DNA of 64,000 nucleotides from Labedella populi (GCF_004078655.1 NZ_RZNC01000003.1:496001-560000), one strand, 5' to 3'; positions 28,654 through 38,577 are shown, counted from the first letter of the stretch. A program made the numbers and translations. Notes: generated by a model not told the origin, from the sequence alone.

Positions 28654-29616
28654 TCAGCCGCGAACGCCGCGGAGGCGGCGTTCCGCGCTGATGCGCGCGA
28701 GGTCGGCCGCGCCGACGACGCCAGCATCGTTGACGAGCTCGGCGATCGTGAACTCCGGCACCGGGTGGTATCCACGAGCGGGGATGTGCTCGATGTAGGC
28801 CTGTCGGATCGGATCGAGCAGGAGCTCTCCCGATTGCGCGACGCCCCCGCCGATCACGAAGATCTGCGGATCGAGGATCGCACCGAGGCTCGCGCTCGCC
28901 TGCCCGATCCAGCCGCCGAGCTGCCGGAGCGCCGCCAGAGCGCCGCCGTCCTCCGCCATGATGAGTTCGGAGAGCACCGCGCCATCGAGCGGCGCCGCGG
29001 CACGCCTCTCGGCGAGCGTCTGCCCGATCCCGCCGGCGTCGGCCAGCTCGTTCGCGTACCGCAGGAGCGCCCGACCCGACGCGTACTGCTCGATGCAGCC
29101 GCGCTGACCGCATCCGCACGGAAGACCCCCGGGCACGACGCGCATGTGGCCGATCTCGGCACCGACTCCGAAGCCGCCGCGGAAGAGCGCGTCTCCCGTC
29201 ACGATGGCTCCCCCGACGCCCGTTCCGATGGTCAGGACCACCATGTCGCTCACGAGTCTCCCCGCGCCGAATCGGAACTCGGCCCACCCGGCCGCGTTGG
29301 CGTCGTTCTCGATTACGACCGGGAGCCCGAGACGAGCGGTGAGCTTCGCCTCGAACGGCTCGTTCCGCCAGCTCAGGTTCGGAGCGTAGTAGACCGTCGA
29401 CTGCGCGGCGTCGATGAACCCCGCTGCGGCGACACCCACCCCGGCGACCTCGTGACCCGCCGCGAGTTGCTGCACCATCGCGACGACGGAGTCCTCGATG
29501 AGGGTCGCGGACGAGGCCGGCGACGGAACGCGCGTCTCGGCGAGGATCGCGCCGTCCTCGTCGACGAGGGCTCCGGCGATCTTCGTTCCACCGATGTCGA
29601 TTCCGATCGCGAGCAC
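28654..29616 (-). CDS. glk: ROK-family glucokinase
   Basis: Phosphorylates glucose (or a related sugar) with ATP or polyphosphate. The 320-residue protein begins with the phosphate-binding IGIDIGGTKIAGALVDEDG, has ENDANAAGWAEFRFG near residue 105, GTGVGGAI, and the ROK zinc site CGCGQRGCIEQYASG near residue 173. The GTG at 29616 has GGAGG nine bases upstream. First gene of the glk-plsC-aroG run and divergent from fadD15. Substrate is inferred from family membership. Confidence 0.92.
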   Translation of the reverse strand: MLAIGIDIGGTKIAGALVDEDGAILAETRVPSPASSATLIEDSVVAMVQQLAAGHEVAGVGVAAAGFIDAAQSTVYYAPNLSWRNEPFEAKLTARLGLPVVIENDANAAGWAEFRFGAGRLVSDMVVLTIGTGVGGAIVTGDALFRGGFGVGAEIGHMRVVPGGLPCGCGQRGCIEQYASGRALLRYANELADAGGIGQTLAERRAAAPLDGAVLSELIMAEDGGALAALRQLGGWIGQASASLGAILDPQIFVIGGGVAQSGELLLDPIRQAYIEHIPARGYHPVPEFTIAELVNDAGVVGAADLARISAERRLRGVRG

Positions 29617-29791
29617 GCGCGTGTACCTCCTGGAGTGCCGAGGTCTGCACGCCTCTCTCGGGCGAACGACCTCAACGAGTGTATGCCGGGCGAGGCACGG
29701 ACGCGAGAAGCGCGGCTCGGTGCGACGCGGGGTGTCTCCGCACGGCTTAGAGTGGAGACACATTCTTTCTCGCGCCATCAAAGGAGTTGAC

Positions 29792-31618
29792 GTGGAACAG
29801 TTCGTGGTACCGGCCGTCGTGCCGGCCGATCCCGACGCGAACGCGACGGACCTGCTCATCGACCGCGTGCGCGCCACGCCGGACGCACCCCTCTTCGCCC
29901 TCCCGCGTGACGGCGGCTGGGTCGACGTGTCCGCGCGCGAGTTCCATCGCCAGGTCGTCGCCCTCGCGAAGGGGCTCGTCGCCGCCGGCATCGAGCCCGG
30001 CGACAAGATCGGCTTCATGTGCAAAACGCGGTACGAGTGGACGCTCGTCGACTTCGCCACGTGGTTCGCCGGTGCCGTGCTCGTGCCCGTCTACGAGACG
30101 AGCGCCCCCAGTCAGATCCACTGGAACCTGTCCGACTCCGAGGCGATCGCGATGATCGTCGAGACGCCCGAGCACTTCGCACGCTTCGACGAGGTGCACG
30201 GCGACCTCCCCCTCGTCCGCTCCGTGTGGCAGGTCGACCTCGGCGACCTCGACAAACTCGCGGCATCGGGCACGAGCATCCCGGACGAGGAGATCGAGCG
30301 ACGGCGGTCGATCGCCGGCGGCTCGGATCTCGCCACGCTCATCTACACCTCCGGTTCGACGGGCCGGCCCAAGGGCTGCGTCCTGACGCACTCGAACTTC
30401 GTCGAACTGTCACGCAACGCAGCGGTCGCGATGAAGGAGGTCGTGCACACGGGCGCCTCGACGCTCCTGTTCATCACGACGGCGCACGTCTTCGCCCGCT
30501 TCATCTCGATCCTCGCGGTCCACGGCGGCGTCAAGACCGGTCACCAGCCCGACACGAGGCAGCTGCTGCCATCACTCGGTTCGTTCCAGCCGACCTTCCT
30601 GCTCGCCGTGCCGCGAGTGTTCGAGAAGGTCTACAACTCCGCGGAGCAGAAGGCCGAGGCCGGCGGCCGCGGCAAGATCTTCCGGGCGGCCGCCGAGGTC
30701 GCCGTCGAGCACAGCAAGGCCGCGGAGACCGGCTCGGTGCCGCTCGCGCTGCGACTCAAGTTCGCGCTCTTCGACCGCCTCGTCTACGGGAAGCTGCGAG
30801 CCGCCATGGGCGGACGCGTCGAATACGCCGTCTCGGGCTCCGCTCCCCTCGGTTCGCGGCTCGGCCACTTCTTCCACAGCCTCGGCATCGTCATCCTCGA
30901 GGGATACGGGCTCACGGAGACGACGGCGCCCGCGAGCGTCAACCTCGCGAACCGGTCGAAGATCGGCTCCGTCGGGCCCGCACTTCCCGGCGTCGGCATC
31001 CGGGTCATGGATGACGGTGAGGTCGAAGTCTCCGGCATCAACGTGTTCCGCGGGTACTGGAAGAACTCCGAGGCGACGAGCGCCGCGTTCGACGGCGAGT
31101 GGTTCAAGACCGGCGACCTCGGCTCCTTCGACTCCGAGGGATTCCTCACGATCACTGGACGCAAGAAGGAGATCATCGTGACGGCCGGCGGGAAGAACGT
31201 CGCCCCCGCGGCCCTCGAGGACCCGATCCGCTCGAACCCCGTCGTCGGCCAGGTCGTCGTGGTCGGGGATCAGAAGCCCTTCATCTCCGCGCTCGTGACG
31301 CTCGACTCGGAGATGCTGCCGACCTGGCTCGAGAACAACGGCCAGGACCGCGATCTGTCCCTCGCCGACGCCGCGCGGAACCCCGCCGTCCTCGCCGAGA
31401 TCCAGCGCGCGATCGATGCCGCCAACGCGAAGGTGTCCCGAGCAGAGTCCGTGCGGAAGTTCGTCATCCTGCCCATCGAGTTCACAGAAGCCTCCGGGCA
31501 TCTGACGCCGAAGCTCAGCATCAAGCGGAACATCATCCTGTCGGACTTCGCCGACGAGATCGAGGGCATCTACGCGGTCAACCCGCCACCGACGCAGGGT
31601 CTCACGACGGTCGGCTGA
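29792..31618 (+). CDS. Long-chain acyl-CoA synthetase (FadD15-type)
   Basis: ATP-dependent ligase that activates fatty acids to acyl-CoA through acyl-AMP. The 608-residue protein has the AMP-binding P-loop YTSGSTGRPKG near residue 184, AVPRVFEKVYN near residue 270, the EGYGLTETTA motif near residue 370 and GEWFKTGDLGSFDSEGFLTI with the GRKKEIIVTAGGKNVAP hinge near residue 460. The GTG at 29792 has AAAGGAG five bases upstream; a TAGAGT -10 box lies at 29748-29753. Its place after glk/plsC matches the FadD15 region of mycobacteria. It converges on def. Confidence 0.94.
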   Translation: MEQFVVPAVVPADPDANATDLLIDRVRATPDAPLFALPRDGGWVDVSAREFHRQVVALAKGLVAAGIEPGDKIGFMCKTRYEWTLVDFATWFAGAVLVPVYETSAPSQIHWNLSDSEAIAMIVETPEHFARFDEVHGDLPLVRSVWQVDLGDLDKLAASGTSIPDEEIERRRSIAGGSDLATLIYTSGSTGRPKGCVLTHSNFVELSRNAAVAMKEVVHTGASTLLFITTAHVFARFISILAVHGGVKTGHQPDTRQLLPSLGSFQPTFLLAVPRVFEKVYNSAEQKAEAGGRGKIFRAAAEVAVEHSKAAETGSVPLALRLKFALFDRLVYGKLRAAMGGRVEYAVSGSAPLGSRLGHFFHSLGIVILEGYGLTETTAPASVNLANRSKIGSVGPALPGVGIRVMDDGEVEVSGINVFRGYWKNSEATSAAFDGEWFKTGDLGSFDSEGFLTITGRKKEIIVTAGGKNVAPAALEDPIRSNPVVGQVVVVGDQKPFISALVTLDSEMLPTWLENNGQDRDLSLADAARNPAVLAEIQRAIDAANAKVSRAESVRKFVILPIEFTEASGHLTPKLSIKRNIILSDFADEIEGIYAVNPPPTQGLTTVG

Positions 31619-31657
31619 GACGACGGGGCGGCGCGGAAGGCGCCACCCGTCGTCTCA
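31616..31657. terminator. Bidirectional terminator built on both stop codons
   Basis: An 11-base arm starting with the fadD15 stop TGA (31616-31626) pairs perfectly with the arm 31647-31657, which ends in the reverse complement of the def stop codon. An inner GGCGC/GCGCC stem extends the hairpin. The two convergent genes therefore share one stem that contains both stop codons. Confidence 0.8.
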
Positions 31658-32146
31658 GAACCAGGACGACTCGCGGACCTCTTTCATCGCCGCGCGCCGG
31701 TTCTCCTTGTCGAGCCGGTCCAGGTAGAGGGTCCCGTCGAGGTGGTCGGTCTCGTGCTGGAGCGCCTGCGCGAGGACACCCGTACCCGACACCTCGATCT
31801 CATGACCGTCGAGGTCGATGCCGGTCACGCGAGCGAACGGATAACGCAGGGTCGGGTACCAGAGCCCCGGCACCGAGAGGCACCCCTCGTCCACGGGCTC
31901 CGGTTCACCGCTCGTCTCGACGAGCACGGGATTGATCACGTAACCGATCTCACCGTCGACGTTATAGCTGAACGCGCGGAGGCCCACTCCGATCTGATTC
32001 GCCGCGACTCCCGCTCGTCCCGGGAGTGCGACCGAATCGAGCAGGTCCTCCACGAGGCCCCGGACCTTGTCCGTAATCTCGCCGATCGGCTCGCACGCCG
32101 TCTTGAGGACGGGGTCCCCGAAGATCCTGATCTCCCGCTCAGCCAT
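31655..32146 (-). CDS. def: Peptide deformylase
   Basis: Metalloenzyme that removes the formyl group from new proteins. The 163-residue protein has the three family motifs: GVAANQIGV (Gln51), EGCLSVPG (metal ligand Cys89) and QHETDHLDG (His131, Glu132, His135). Motif 1 has Asn where most enzymes have Pro, a common actinobacterial variation. The ATG lies inside the last codons of the upstream ATPase gene (8-base overlap), so translation is probably coupled. Confidence 0.96.
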   Translation of the reverse strand: MAEREIRIFGDPVLKTACEPIGEITDKVRGLVEDLLDSVALPGRAGVAANQIGVGLRAFSYNVDGEIGYVINPVLVETSGEPEPVDEGCLSVPGLWYPTLRYPFARVTGIDLDGHEIEVSGTGVLAQALQHETDHLDGTLYLDRLDKENRRAAMKEVRESSWF

Positions 32147-34034
32147 CGGCGGACTCTCGGACGCGTCGGCGGGCCGGAAGCCCCTCGACGACGAGAGCGG
32201 AGAGCTCCCGCGCGGCTTGTCGTGTCTCGGATCGCAAGTCGGCGAACGAGATCGCCGCTCCCGTCGCCAGTTGTGGGTCGAAAGGGATGCGCACGATGCT
32301 CCTCACGCGGGATTCGAAGTGCTTCTCGATCTCGTCGAGACGCACGGCCGGGGTACCCGGGGCCGTCGAGTTGATGATGACGACGGCGCTCGCAGCGAGA
32401 TCCGGGTAGCCGTTGGCCTCGAGCCAGGAGATCGTCTCGGCGGCCGAGCGCGCCTCGTCGACACTCGTCCCCGAGACGACGACGATCGCGTCAGCGTGGC
32501 GGAGCGTCGCACCCATCACGGAGTGCACGATCCCCGTGCCGCAGTCCGTCAGCACGATCGAGTAGTACTGCGAAGCCAACCGGGCCACGACGTCGTAGTC
32601 GCCCTCGTCGAAGGCCTGGGAGAGGTGGGGGTCGGTGTCGGACGCGAGGACGTCGAGACGCGTCTCGTCACGCGAGACGAGTCGCGAGAACTCCGTGTAC
32701 CCCGTGACGGCGTCCGCCCCGCGCACGAGATCCCTGACCGTGTGGTCGCTGCGCCGAGCGATGCGTTCGGCGAGGGTTCCGCGATCGGGGTTCGCGTCGA
32801 TCGCGATCACGCGGTCGTCACGGGCATCCGCGAGAGCCATTCCGAGGAGCGTGGTGACCGTGGTCTTGCCCACCCCGCCCTTGCGTGTGAGGACGGGGAC
32901 GAAGCGCGCGCTCCCGACGAGGGGCTTCGCGATTCGGGCGGTCAGCGCTCGGCGATCGCGAGCGGCACGCGAGTCCGAGACGCGGATGCGGCGCCCGGAC
33001 AGGTCGTAGAGGAGCTTCTGCCAGAAGCCCTCCGGCACGCGGCGGGTGTCACGACGGTCCTCGAGGAGTCGCTCGGCCGTGAGCATCGCCGACGACTCGG
33101 GCGCCCCCGCGAGGGCACGAGCGGCGCTCATCCCGGTGAAGGCCGCGGCACTCGGCGGTTCCTCGAGAGCCTCGTCGCGATCCGCTGCACGCTCGGGCTC
33201 CGCGACCACCGCGACGGAGTTCGTCCGAGGCTCCAGCCCCTCCGGTGTGACGGGGGCGTCCTCGATCGCCACGGCGAGCTCCTCCGCCGGGACGTCCTGC
33301 TGCTCGGCGGGGGGAAGAGCCACGGCGATGGTCGCGCTCGCGATGGTGAGCCGCGGCTCCGGCGCCTCCTTCGGCGTGGTCGGCACGAGGACGGAAGGAT
33401 CGGTCGCTCGTGCCGGTGTCTTCCGCGCAGGTGTCTTCCGCGCAGGTGCCTTCCGCGCAGGTGTCTTTCGCGCAGGTGTCTTCCGCGCAGGGGAGTTCGC
33501 AGCAGGAGCATCCGGAGCAGGAGCAGCCGAAGCAGGGGGCTTCCGAGCCGGTGCCTTCGAAGCGGGGGTCCTCGGCGTCCGCTCCTTCGGAGCAGGGGCC
33601 TTCCGAGCCGGAGCCTTCTCCCGCGACGGTCTCTGTTCCGCCCCCGTGGGTTTGGCATCCTCGGCGGGCGAAGCCGCCGCCCCGAGGGGTCCCGAGGACG
33701 GGTCCACGGTCGCGACCACGATCGGCGCCTCCTGACCGGGATCGGTGACCGGCGCGCGCACCTCGTCGAGAGCGGCCGACGGAGTGTCCTCGGGTCTCAC
33801 CTCCGCTGCGACGACCTCGTCGTCCTCGACGAGGTCCTCGTCGATCCGGGCCGAGGTCGTCTGCGGCACGATCGAGAAGGTCGACATCGGGAGGGAGGCG
33901 GTATCGACCGAGGACTCCTCCAGGAGGCCCGGGAACTCGCGGGTGTCGTGATCGGCGATGTGGTCGAGGGCACTTCGTCGTGCCTTCACGGATGACGGAC
34001 GGCCGGGCGGGCGGGCCGGAGGTGTGTCGGACAC
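32139..34034 (-). CDS. MinD/ParA-like ATPase with Lys/Ala/Pro-rich repeat region
   Basis: Large (631-residue) P-loop ATPase of the SIMIBI/MinD-ParA type. The N-terminal 370 residues are mostly disordered: acidic stretches, then a Pro/Ala/Lys/Arg-rich region (about 125-215) with five tandem ARKTP-type pentapeptides. The ATPase domain follows (about 380-625) with the Walker [14 protein letters not shown] near residue 383, IAIDANPD, and VLTDCGTG. Repeats of this kind resemble histone H1-like DNA-binding tails, so nucleoid association is possible. The GTG at 34034 has GGGGG seven bases upstream. Specific role unknown; related proteins are found with type VII secretion and chromosome positioning. 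Confidence 0.85.
   Translation of the reverse strand: MSDTPPARPPGRPSSVKARRSALDHIADHDTREFPGLLEESSVDTASLPMSTFSIVPQTTSARIDEDLVEDDEVVAAEVRPEDTPSAALDEVRAPVTDPGQEAPIVVATVDPSSGPLGAAASPAEDAKPTGAEQRPSREKAPARKAPAPKERTPRTPASKAPARKPPASAAPAPDAPAANSPARKTPARKTPARKAPARKTPARKTPARATDPSVLVPTTPKEAPEPRLTIASATIAVALPPAEQQDVPAEELAVAIEDAPVTPEGLEPRTNSVAVVAEPERAADRDEALEEPPSAAAFTGMSAARALAGAPESSAMLTAERLLEDRRDTRRVPEGFWQKLLYDLSGRRIRVSDSRAARDRRALTARIAKPLVGSARFVPVLTRKGGVGKTTVTTLLGMALADARDDRVIAIDANPDRGTLAERIARRSDHTVRDLVRGADAVTGYTEFSRLVSRDETRLDVLASDTDPHLSQAFDEGDYDVVARLASQYYSIVLTDCGTGIVHSVMGATLRHADAIVVVSGTSVDEARSAAETISWLEANGYPDLAASAVVIINSTAPGTPAVRLDEIEKHFESRVRSIVRIPFDPQLATGAAISFADLRSETRQAARELSALVVEGLPARRRVRESADG
33415..33489 (-). 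repeat. Five 15-bp tandem repeats in the ATPase gene
   Basis: The 15-base unit GGTGTCTTCCGCGCA (plus-strand reading) occurs five times in a row at 33415, 33430, 33445, 33460 and 33475, with single-base differences in copies 3 and 4. It encodes the Ala-Arg-Lys-Thr-Pro type repeats on the minus strand. Copy number could vary by slippage. Confidence 0.9.
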
Positions 34035-34078
34035 GGTCGTGCCCCCTTTCGATGCTCTTTCGGGCGCGATCCAGTGTA

Positions 34079-34103
34079 GTGACCCCCCGAACCGGTGGGT
34101 CAC
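34079..34103 (-). terminator. Stem-loop after pyc
   Basis: GTGACCC (34079-34085) and GGGTCAC (34097-34103) form a 7-base stem 38 bases after the pyc stop on the minus strand. It is followed by TACACT, a possible -10 box for the ATPase gene. There is no U-run; it may be a weak terminator or an operator. Confidence 0.4.
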
Positions 34104-34140
34104 GGAGCGGCTCCTGGCTGCGCGGATCGCTCCGCCCGAC

Positions 34141-37100
34141 TCAGGCGTCCGACCTCACGACGACGATCAGGTCGCCGGCCTCGACCTGTTGAGTCGCGGC
34201 GATCGCGATGCGGTCGACGACACCGGAGACGGACGCGGTGATCGCCGCCTCCATCTTCATCGCCTCGATGGAGGCGACGGCCTGCCCGGCGGTCACCGGC
34301 TGGCCCTCCTCCACCTTGACGGTCACGACCCCGGAGAACGGCGCCGCGACGTGTCCGGGCCGGGCCGAGTCCGCCTTCTCGGCCGCCTTCGTCTCGACCT
34401 TCACCGATCGGTCGCGGACCGACAGCGGCCGCAACTGCCCGTTGAGGGTCGTCATGACCGTGCGCATGCCCTTGTCGTCCGCTTCGCCGATCGCCTCGAG
34501 CCCGAGGTACAGACGAACACCCTTGCTGATCTCGACGACGTGCTCCCGCCCGCTCTCAAGTCCGTAGAGGTAGTCGGCCGTGTCGAGGACCGAGAGGTCG
34601 CCGTATTGCTCGCGCGTCTCGAGGAACTGCGCCGTGGGAGCCGGGAACAGGAGGCGGTTGAGCGTGGCACGACGAGCAGCACCCTGCTGACGAAGCGTGT
34701 CCAGGTCGTCATCCCCCACGGGAGTGACCGAGATGTCGACGTTGCGCCCCTCGAGCACCTTCGAGCGGAACGGCTCCGGCCAGCCGCCCGGTAGATCTCC
34801 GAGTTCTCCCGCCATGAACCCGACGACCGAGTCCGGGATGTCGTACTTCTGCGGGTTCTCGGCGAAGTCGGCGGGGTCCGCCTTGACCGCCGCGAGGTGC
34901 AGGGCGAGGTCGCCCACGACCTTGGAGGACGGTGTCACCTTCGGGACCCGTCCGAGGATGGCGTTCGCGGCCGCGTACATGTCCTCGATGAGCTCGAAGT
35001 CGTTCGCGAGCCCCAACGCGATCGCCTGCTGACGCAGGTTGGAGAGCTGTCCTCCGGGGATCTCGTGCGTGTAGACGCGGCCGGTCGGTCCCGGGAGACC
35101 CGACTCGAACGGGCGGTAGAGGGCGCGGACGGCCTCCCAGTAAGGCTCCAGGTCACTGACGGCCGCGAGTGACAGCCCCGTGTCGCGCTCCGTGTGCGCG
35201 AGCGCCGCGACGAGGGCGGACTCGGACGGTTGGCTCGTCGTGCCCGACATGGCGGCGGACGCCACGTCGACCGCGTCGGCCCCCGCTTGGCTCGCGGCGA
35301 GGAGGGTCGCGAGCTGGCCGCCGGCGGTGTCGTGCGTGTGCACGTGCACGGGCAGGTCGAACCGGCTGCGGAGGGCGGAGACGAGCGTGGCGGCCGCAGC
35401 CGGGCGCAAAAGCCCGGCCATGTCCTTGATCGCGAGGACGTGCGCCCCCGCTGAGACGATCTGGTCGGCGAGCCGGAGGTAGTAGTCGAGCGTGTAGAGG
35501 TCTTCGGCCGGGTCGAGGAGATCACCGGTGTAGCAGACCGCGACCTCGGCGACGGCCGAGCCCGTCTCGAGAACGGCATCGATCGCTGGCCGCATCTGCT
35601 CGACGTCGTTGAGCGCGTCGAAGATCCGGAAGATGTCGATGCCCGATCGCGCCGCCTCGTCGACGAACGCCGACGTCACCTCCGTCGGGTAGGGCGTGTA
35701 ACCGACGGTGTTCCGTCCCCGCAGGAGCATCTGGATCGCGACGTTGGGGAGGGCCGCCCGGAGGGAATCGAGCCGCTCCCACGGGTCCTCGCCGAGGAAG
35801 CGGAGCGCGACGTCGTAGGTCGCGCCGCCCCACGCCTCGACCGACAGGAGCTGCGGGGTCATGCGCGCGATGTAGGGCGCGGCGGCGAGGAGTTCCGTCG
35901 TCCGCACCCGGGTCGCGAGGAGCGACTGGTGGGCGTCGCGGAACGTCGTGTCGGTGACCGCGAGCGCCGTCTGCGCGCGCAGCGCCGCGGCGAACCCGAC
36001 GGGGCCGAGCTCTTGCAGGCGCTGGCGCGAGCCGGCGGGGGCCTCGGTCGTGAGGTCGAACTTCGGGAGCTTCGTCCGCGGGTCGGAGACCGACGGACGC
36101 TCGCCGTTCGGCTTGTTGACGGTGACGTCGGCGAGCCACGACATGATCTTCGTACCGCGGTCCTTCGAGACCCGGCCCTTCAGGAGTTGCGGCCGCTCCT
36201 CGATGAACGAGGTCGACAGGTCGCCCACGACGAACGACGGATCGTCGAGCACGGCCTGCAGGAAGGGGATGTTCGTGGAGACGCCGCGGATCCGGAACTC
36301 CGCGAGAGCGCGGCGGGCACGGTTCACAGCCGACGGGAAGTCCCGTCCGCGGCATGTGAGCTTCGCGAGCATCGAATCGAAGTGTGGACTGATCTGCGCG
36401 CCCGACGCGACCGTTCCGCCGTCGAGACGGATCCCCCCGCCACCCGGCGAACGATAGGTCGAGATCTTGCCGGTGTCGGGGCGGAACCCCTGCGTCGGGT
36501 CCTCGGTCGTGATCCGGCACTGCAGCGCGGCGCCCCGCAAGTGGATGTCCTCCTGGTGGAGCCCGAGGTCGGCGAGCGTCTCTCCTGCGGCGATCCGCAT
36601 CTGGGACTGTACGAGGTCGACGTCCGTCACCTCCTCCGTGACGGTGTGCTCGACCTGGATACGCGGATTCATCTCGATGAAGACGTGCTCCCCCGCGCGC
36701 TCCCCCACCGTGTCGACGAGGAACTCCACCGTTCCCGCGTTCACGTACCCGATGGAGCGGGCGAAGGCCACGGCGTCGCGGTGGAGCGCCGCGCGGAGCT
36801 CGTCCGAGATGTTGGGCGCCGGGGCGATCTCCACGACCTTCTGGTTCCGGCGCTGCACCGAGCAATCGCGCTCGAAGAGGTGCACGGTCTCGCCCGACGC
36901 GTCCGCGAGGATCTGAACCTCGATGTGCCGGGGGCGCAGCACCGCCTGCTCGAGGAACATGCGGGGGTCACCGAACGCGCTGTCGGCCTCGCGCATCGCC
37001 TCGGCGAGAGCGTCGGCGAGGTCCTCGAGTCGCTCGACCCGCCGCATGCCACGCCCGCCGCCACCGGCGACGGCTTTCGCGAAGAGGGGGAACCCGACGG

Positions 37101-37548
37101 ATTCCGCACCGGCGATGAGCTCGTCGACGTCGGCGGACGCCGGGGTCGACCGGAGGACGGGGACGCCGGCCGCGATGGCGTGTTCCTTCGCCGTGACCTT
37201 GTTACCGGCCATCTCGAGCACGCGCGACGGCGGTCCGATGAAGGTGATGCCGGCCGCCGCAGCCTGCTCGGCCAGTTCCGGGTTCTCGGACAGGAAGCCG
37301 TAGCCCGGGTAAATGGCGTCGGCGCCGCTCTCCTTGGCCACACGGATGATCTCGTCGACGGAGAGGTACGCCCTGACCGGGTGCCCCTCCTCGCCGATCT
37401 GGTACGCCTCATCGGCCTTCAGGCGGTGGAACGAGTTGCGGTCCTCGTACGGGAACACGGCCACGGTCTGGGCCCCGAGCTCGTAAGCGGCACGGAACGC
37501 CCTGATGGCGATCTCCCCGCGGTTGGCGACCAGGATCTTCGTGAACAT
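34141..37548 (-). CDS. pyc: Pyruvate carboxylase
   Basis: Biotin enzyme that carboxylates pyruvate to oxaloacetate, refilling the TCA cycle. The 1135-residue single-chain protein has a biotin carboxylase domain (about 1-455; KAVAGGGGRGMRRV ATP loop near 155, EMNPRIQVEHTVTEEVTD near 285). A carboxyltransferase domain follows (about 535-1000; DTTFRDAHQSLLATRVR near 545), and a C-terminal biotinyl domain with EAMKMEA (biotin Lys near 1100). The ATG at 37548 has AAAGG six bases upstream; a longer GTG-type start would add a sequence not seen in the family. It is divergent from parA with an inverted repeat between them. Confidence 0.97.
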   Translation of the reverse strand: MFTKILVANRGEIAIRAFRAAYELGAQTVAVFPYEDRNSFHRLKADEAYQIGEEGHPVRAYLSVDEIIRVAKESGADAIYPGYGFLSENPELAEQAAAAGITFIGPPSRVLEMAGNKVTAKEHAIAAGVPVLRSTPASADVDELIAGAESVGFPLFAKAVAGGGGRGMRRVERLEDLADALAEAMREADSAFGDPRMFLEQAVLRPRHIEVQILADASGETVHLFERDCSVQRRNQKVVEIAPAPNISDELRAALHRDAVAFARSIGYVNAGTVEFLVDTVGERAGEHVFIEMNPRIQVEHTVTEEVTDVDLVQSQMRIAAGETLADLGLHQEDIHLRGAALQCRITTEDPTQGFRPDTGKISTYRSPGGGGIRLDGGTVASGAQISPHFDSMLAKLTCRGRDFPSAVNRARRALAEFRIRGVSTNIPFLQAVLDDPSFVVGDLSTSFIEERPQLLKGRVSKDRGTKIMSWLADVTVNKPNGERPSVSDPRTKLPKFDLTTEAPAGSRQRLQELGPVGFAAALRAQTALAVTDTTFRDAHQSLLATRVRTTELLAAAPYIARMTPQLLSVEAWGGATYDVALRFLGEDPWERLDSLRAALPNVAIQMLLRGRNTVGYTPYPTEVTSAFVDEAARSGIDIFRIFDALNDVEQMRPAIDAVLETGSAVAEVAVCYTGDLLDPAEDLYTLDYYLRLADQIVSAGAHVLAIKDMAGLLRPAAAATLVSALRSRFDLPVHVHTHDTAGGQLATLLAASQAGADAVDVASAAMSGTTSQPSESALVAALAHTERDTGLSLAAVSDLEPYWEAVRALYRPFESGLPGPTGRVYTHEIPGGQLSNLRQQAIALGLANDFELIEDMYAAANAILGRVPKVTPSSKVVGDLALHLAAVKADPADFAENPQKYDIPDSVVGFMAGELGDLPGGWPEPFRSKVLEGRNVDISVTPVGDDDLDTLRQQGAARRATLNRLLFPAPTAQFLETREQYGDLSVLDTADYLYGLESGREHVVEISKGVRLYLGLEAIGEADDKGMRTVMTTLNGQLRPLSVRDRSVKVETKAAEKADSARPGHVAAPFSGVVTVKVEEGQPVTAGQAVASIEAMKMEAAITASVSGVVDRIAIAATQQVEAGDLIVVVRSDA

Positions 37549-37581
37549 GCAGGGCCTTTCGGGAGGAGAGGAGCGCACAGG

Positions 37582-37606
37582 CAACGGTTAGGTTCCTCAA
37601 CCGTTG
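37582..37606. promoter_or_regulatory. Inverted repeat between pyc and parA
   Basis: CAACGGTT (37582-37589) and AACCGTTG (37599-37606) form a perfect 8-base inverted repeat with a 9-base spacer in the 78-base divergent region. A TAACGT -10-like box for parA at 37613-37618 lies 8 bases before its GTG, so the repeat would cover the parA -35 region and lie just upstream of pyc. The binding protein is unknown. Confidence 0.55.
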
Positions 37607-37626
37607 TAAAGGTAACGTATCTGATT

Positions 37627-38448
37627 GTGCATGTACTCAGCGTGAGCAGCCTCAAGGGAGGCGTGGGCAAGACGACCGTCAGCCTCGGTCTCGCCTCCGC
37701 CGCGTTCGCGAAGGGCATCCGCACGCTCGTCGTCGACCTCGACCCCCAGTCGGACGTCTCCACGGGGATGGACATCTCGTTGTCGGGTCGGCTGAGCGTG
37801 GCCGACGTCCTCGCGTCTCCGAAGGAGAAGACGGTCCGTCAGGCGATCACCCCCTCGGGCTGGACCAAGACCCACGCGGGCACCGTCGACGTCATGATCG
37901 GCAGCCCCTCGGCCATCAACTTCGACGGCCCGCACCCGTCGATCCGTGACATCTGGAAGCTCGAGGAGGCCCTCGCCCACGTCGAGTCGGAGTACGACCT
38001 CGTCCTGATCGACTGCGCTCCCTCGCTCAACGCCCTCACCCGGACGGCATGGGCAGCGAGCGATCGCGTGAGCGTCGTCACGGAACCGGGACTCTTCTCC
38101 GTCGCCGCCGCCGACCGGGCGCTGCGAGCGATCGAGGAGATCCGACGCGGGCTGTCGCCGCGACTCCAGCCCCTCGGCATCATCGTGAACCGCGTTCGGG
38201 CGCAATCGCTCGAGCACCAGTTCCGCATCAAGGAGCTGCGCGACATGTTCGGCCCCCTCGTCCTGTCCCCGCAACTGCCGGAACGCACCGCGCTCCAGCA
38301 GGCGCAAGGCGCCGCGAAGCCCGTGCACATCTGGCCGGGTGAGAGCGCTCAGGAGATGGCGAAGAACTTCGATCTCCTTCTCGACCGTGTGCTGCGCACA
38401 GGACGCGTCGGCGAGTACGCCGAGCTCACGGCGCCGAAGAACGCCTGA
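37627..38448 (+). CDS. ParA family ATPase
   Basis: Chromosome-partition type ATPase of 273 residues. It has the deviant Walker [16 protein letters not shown] (residues 10-24), the Walker A' region VVDLDPQSDVSTGMD near residue 37, and Walker B LVLIDCAPSLNALTRTAWAA near residue 124. Homologues (Rv1708-type) usually precede scpA/scpB; here the gene stands alone and converges on a MerR gene, with no parB or parS site visible nearby. The GTG at 37627 is chosen because the motif follows within the usual distance; the long frame upstream is antisense to pyc. Confidence 0.92.
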   Translation: MHVLSVSSLKGGVGKTTVSLGLASAAFAKGIRTLVVDLDPQSDVSTGMDISLSGRLSVADVLASPKEKTVRQAITPSGWTKTHAGTVDVMIGSPSAINFDGPHPSIRDIWKLEEALAHVESEYDLVLIDCAPSLNALTRTAWAASDRVSVVTEPGLFSVAAADRALRAIEEIRRGLSPRLQPLGIIVNRVRAQSLEHQFRIKELRDMFGPLVLSPQLPERTALQQAQGAAKPVHIWPGESAQEMAKNFDLLLDRVLRTGRVGEYAELTAPKNA

Positions 38449-38577
38449 CCCGGATCCCGCGCGGATCGTCGGTCCACCACGATCGGCGCAGAGAGCTGAT
38501 CGATCCGATAACACCGACAAGACGGTGAACGACCAGTCAGGTCGCGTCCAGGTCAGGCCCGATCGAAACGGCTCGGA

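Noticed and set aside
35929-37626. Upstream part of an 839-residue plus-strand frame that continues into parA
   Set aside because: It is antisense to pyc. The ParA protein begins at 37627, directly before its P-loop, with a promoter-like region in front.
37549-38577. parS site or scpA/scpB genes near parA
   Set aside because: No TGTTTCACGTGAAACA-like sequence and no open frame for these proteins were found.
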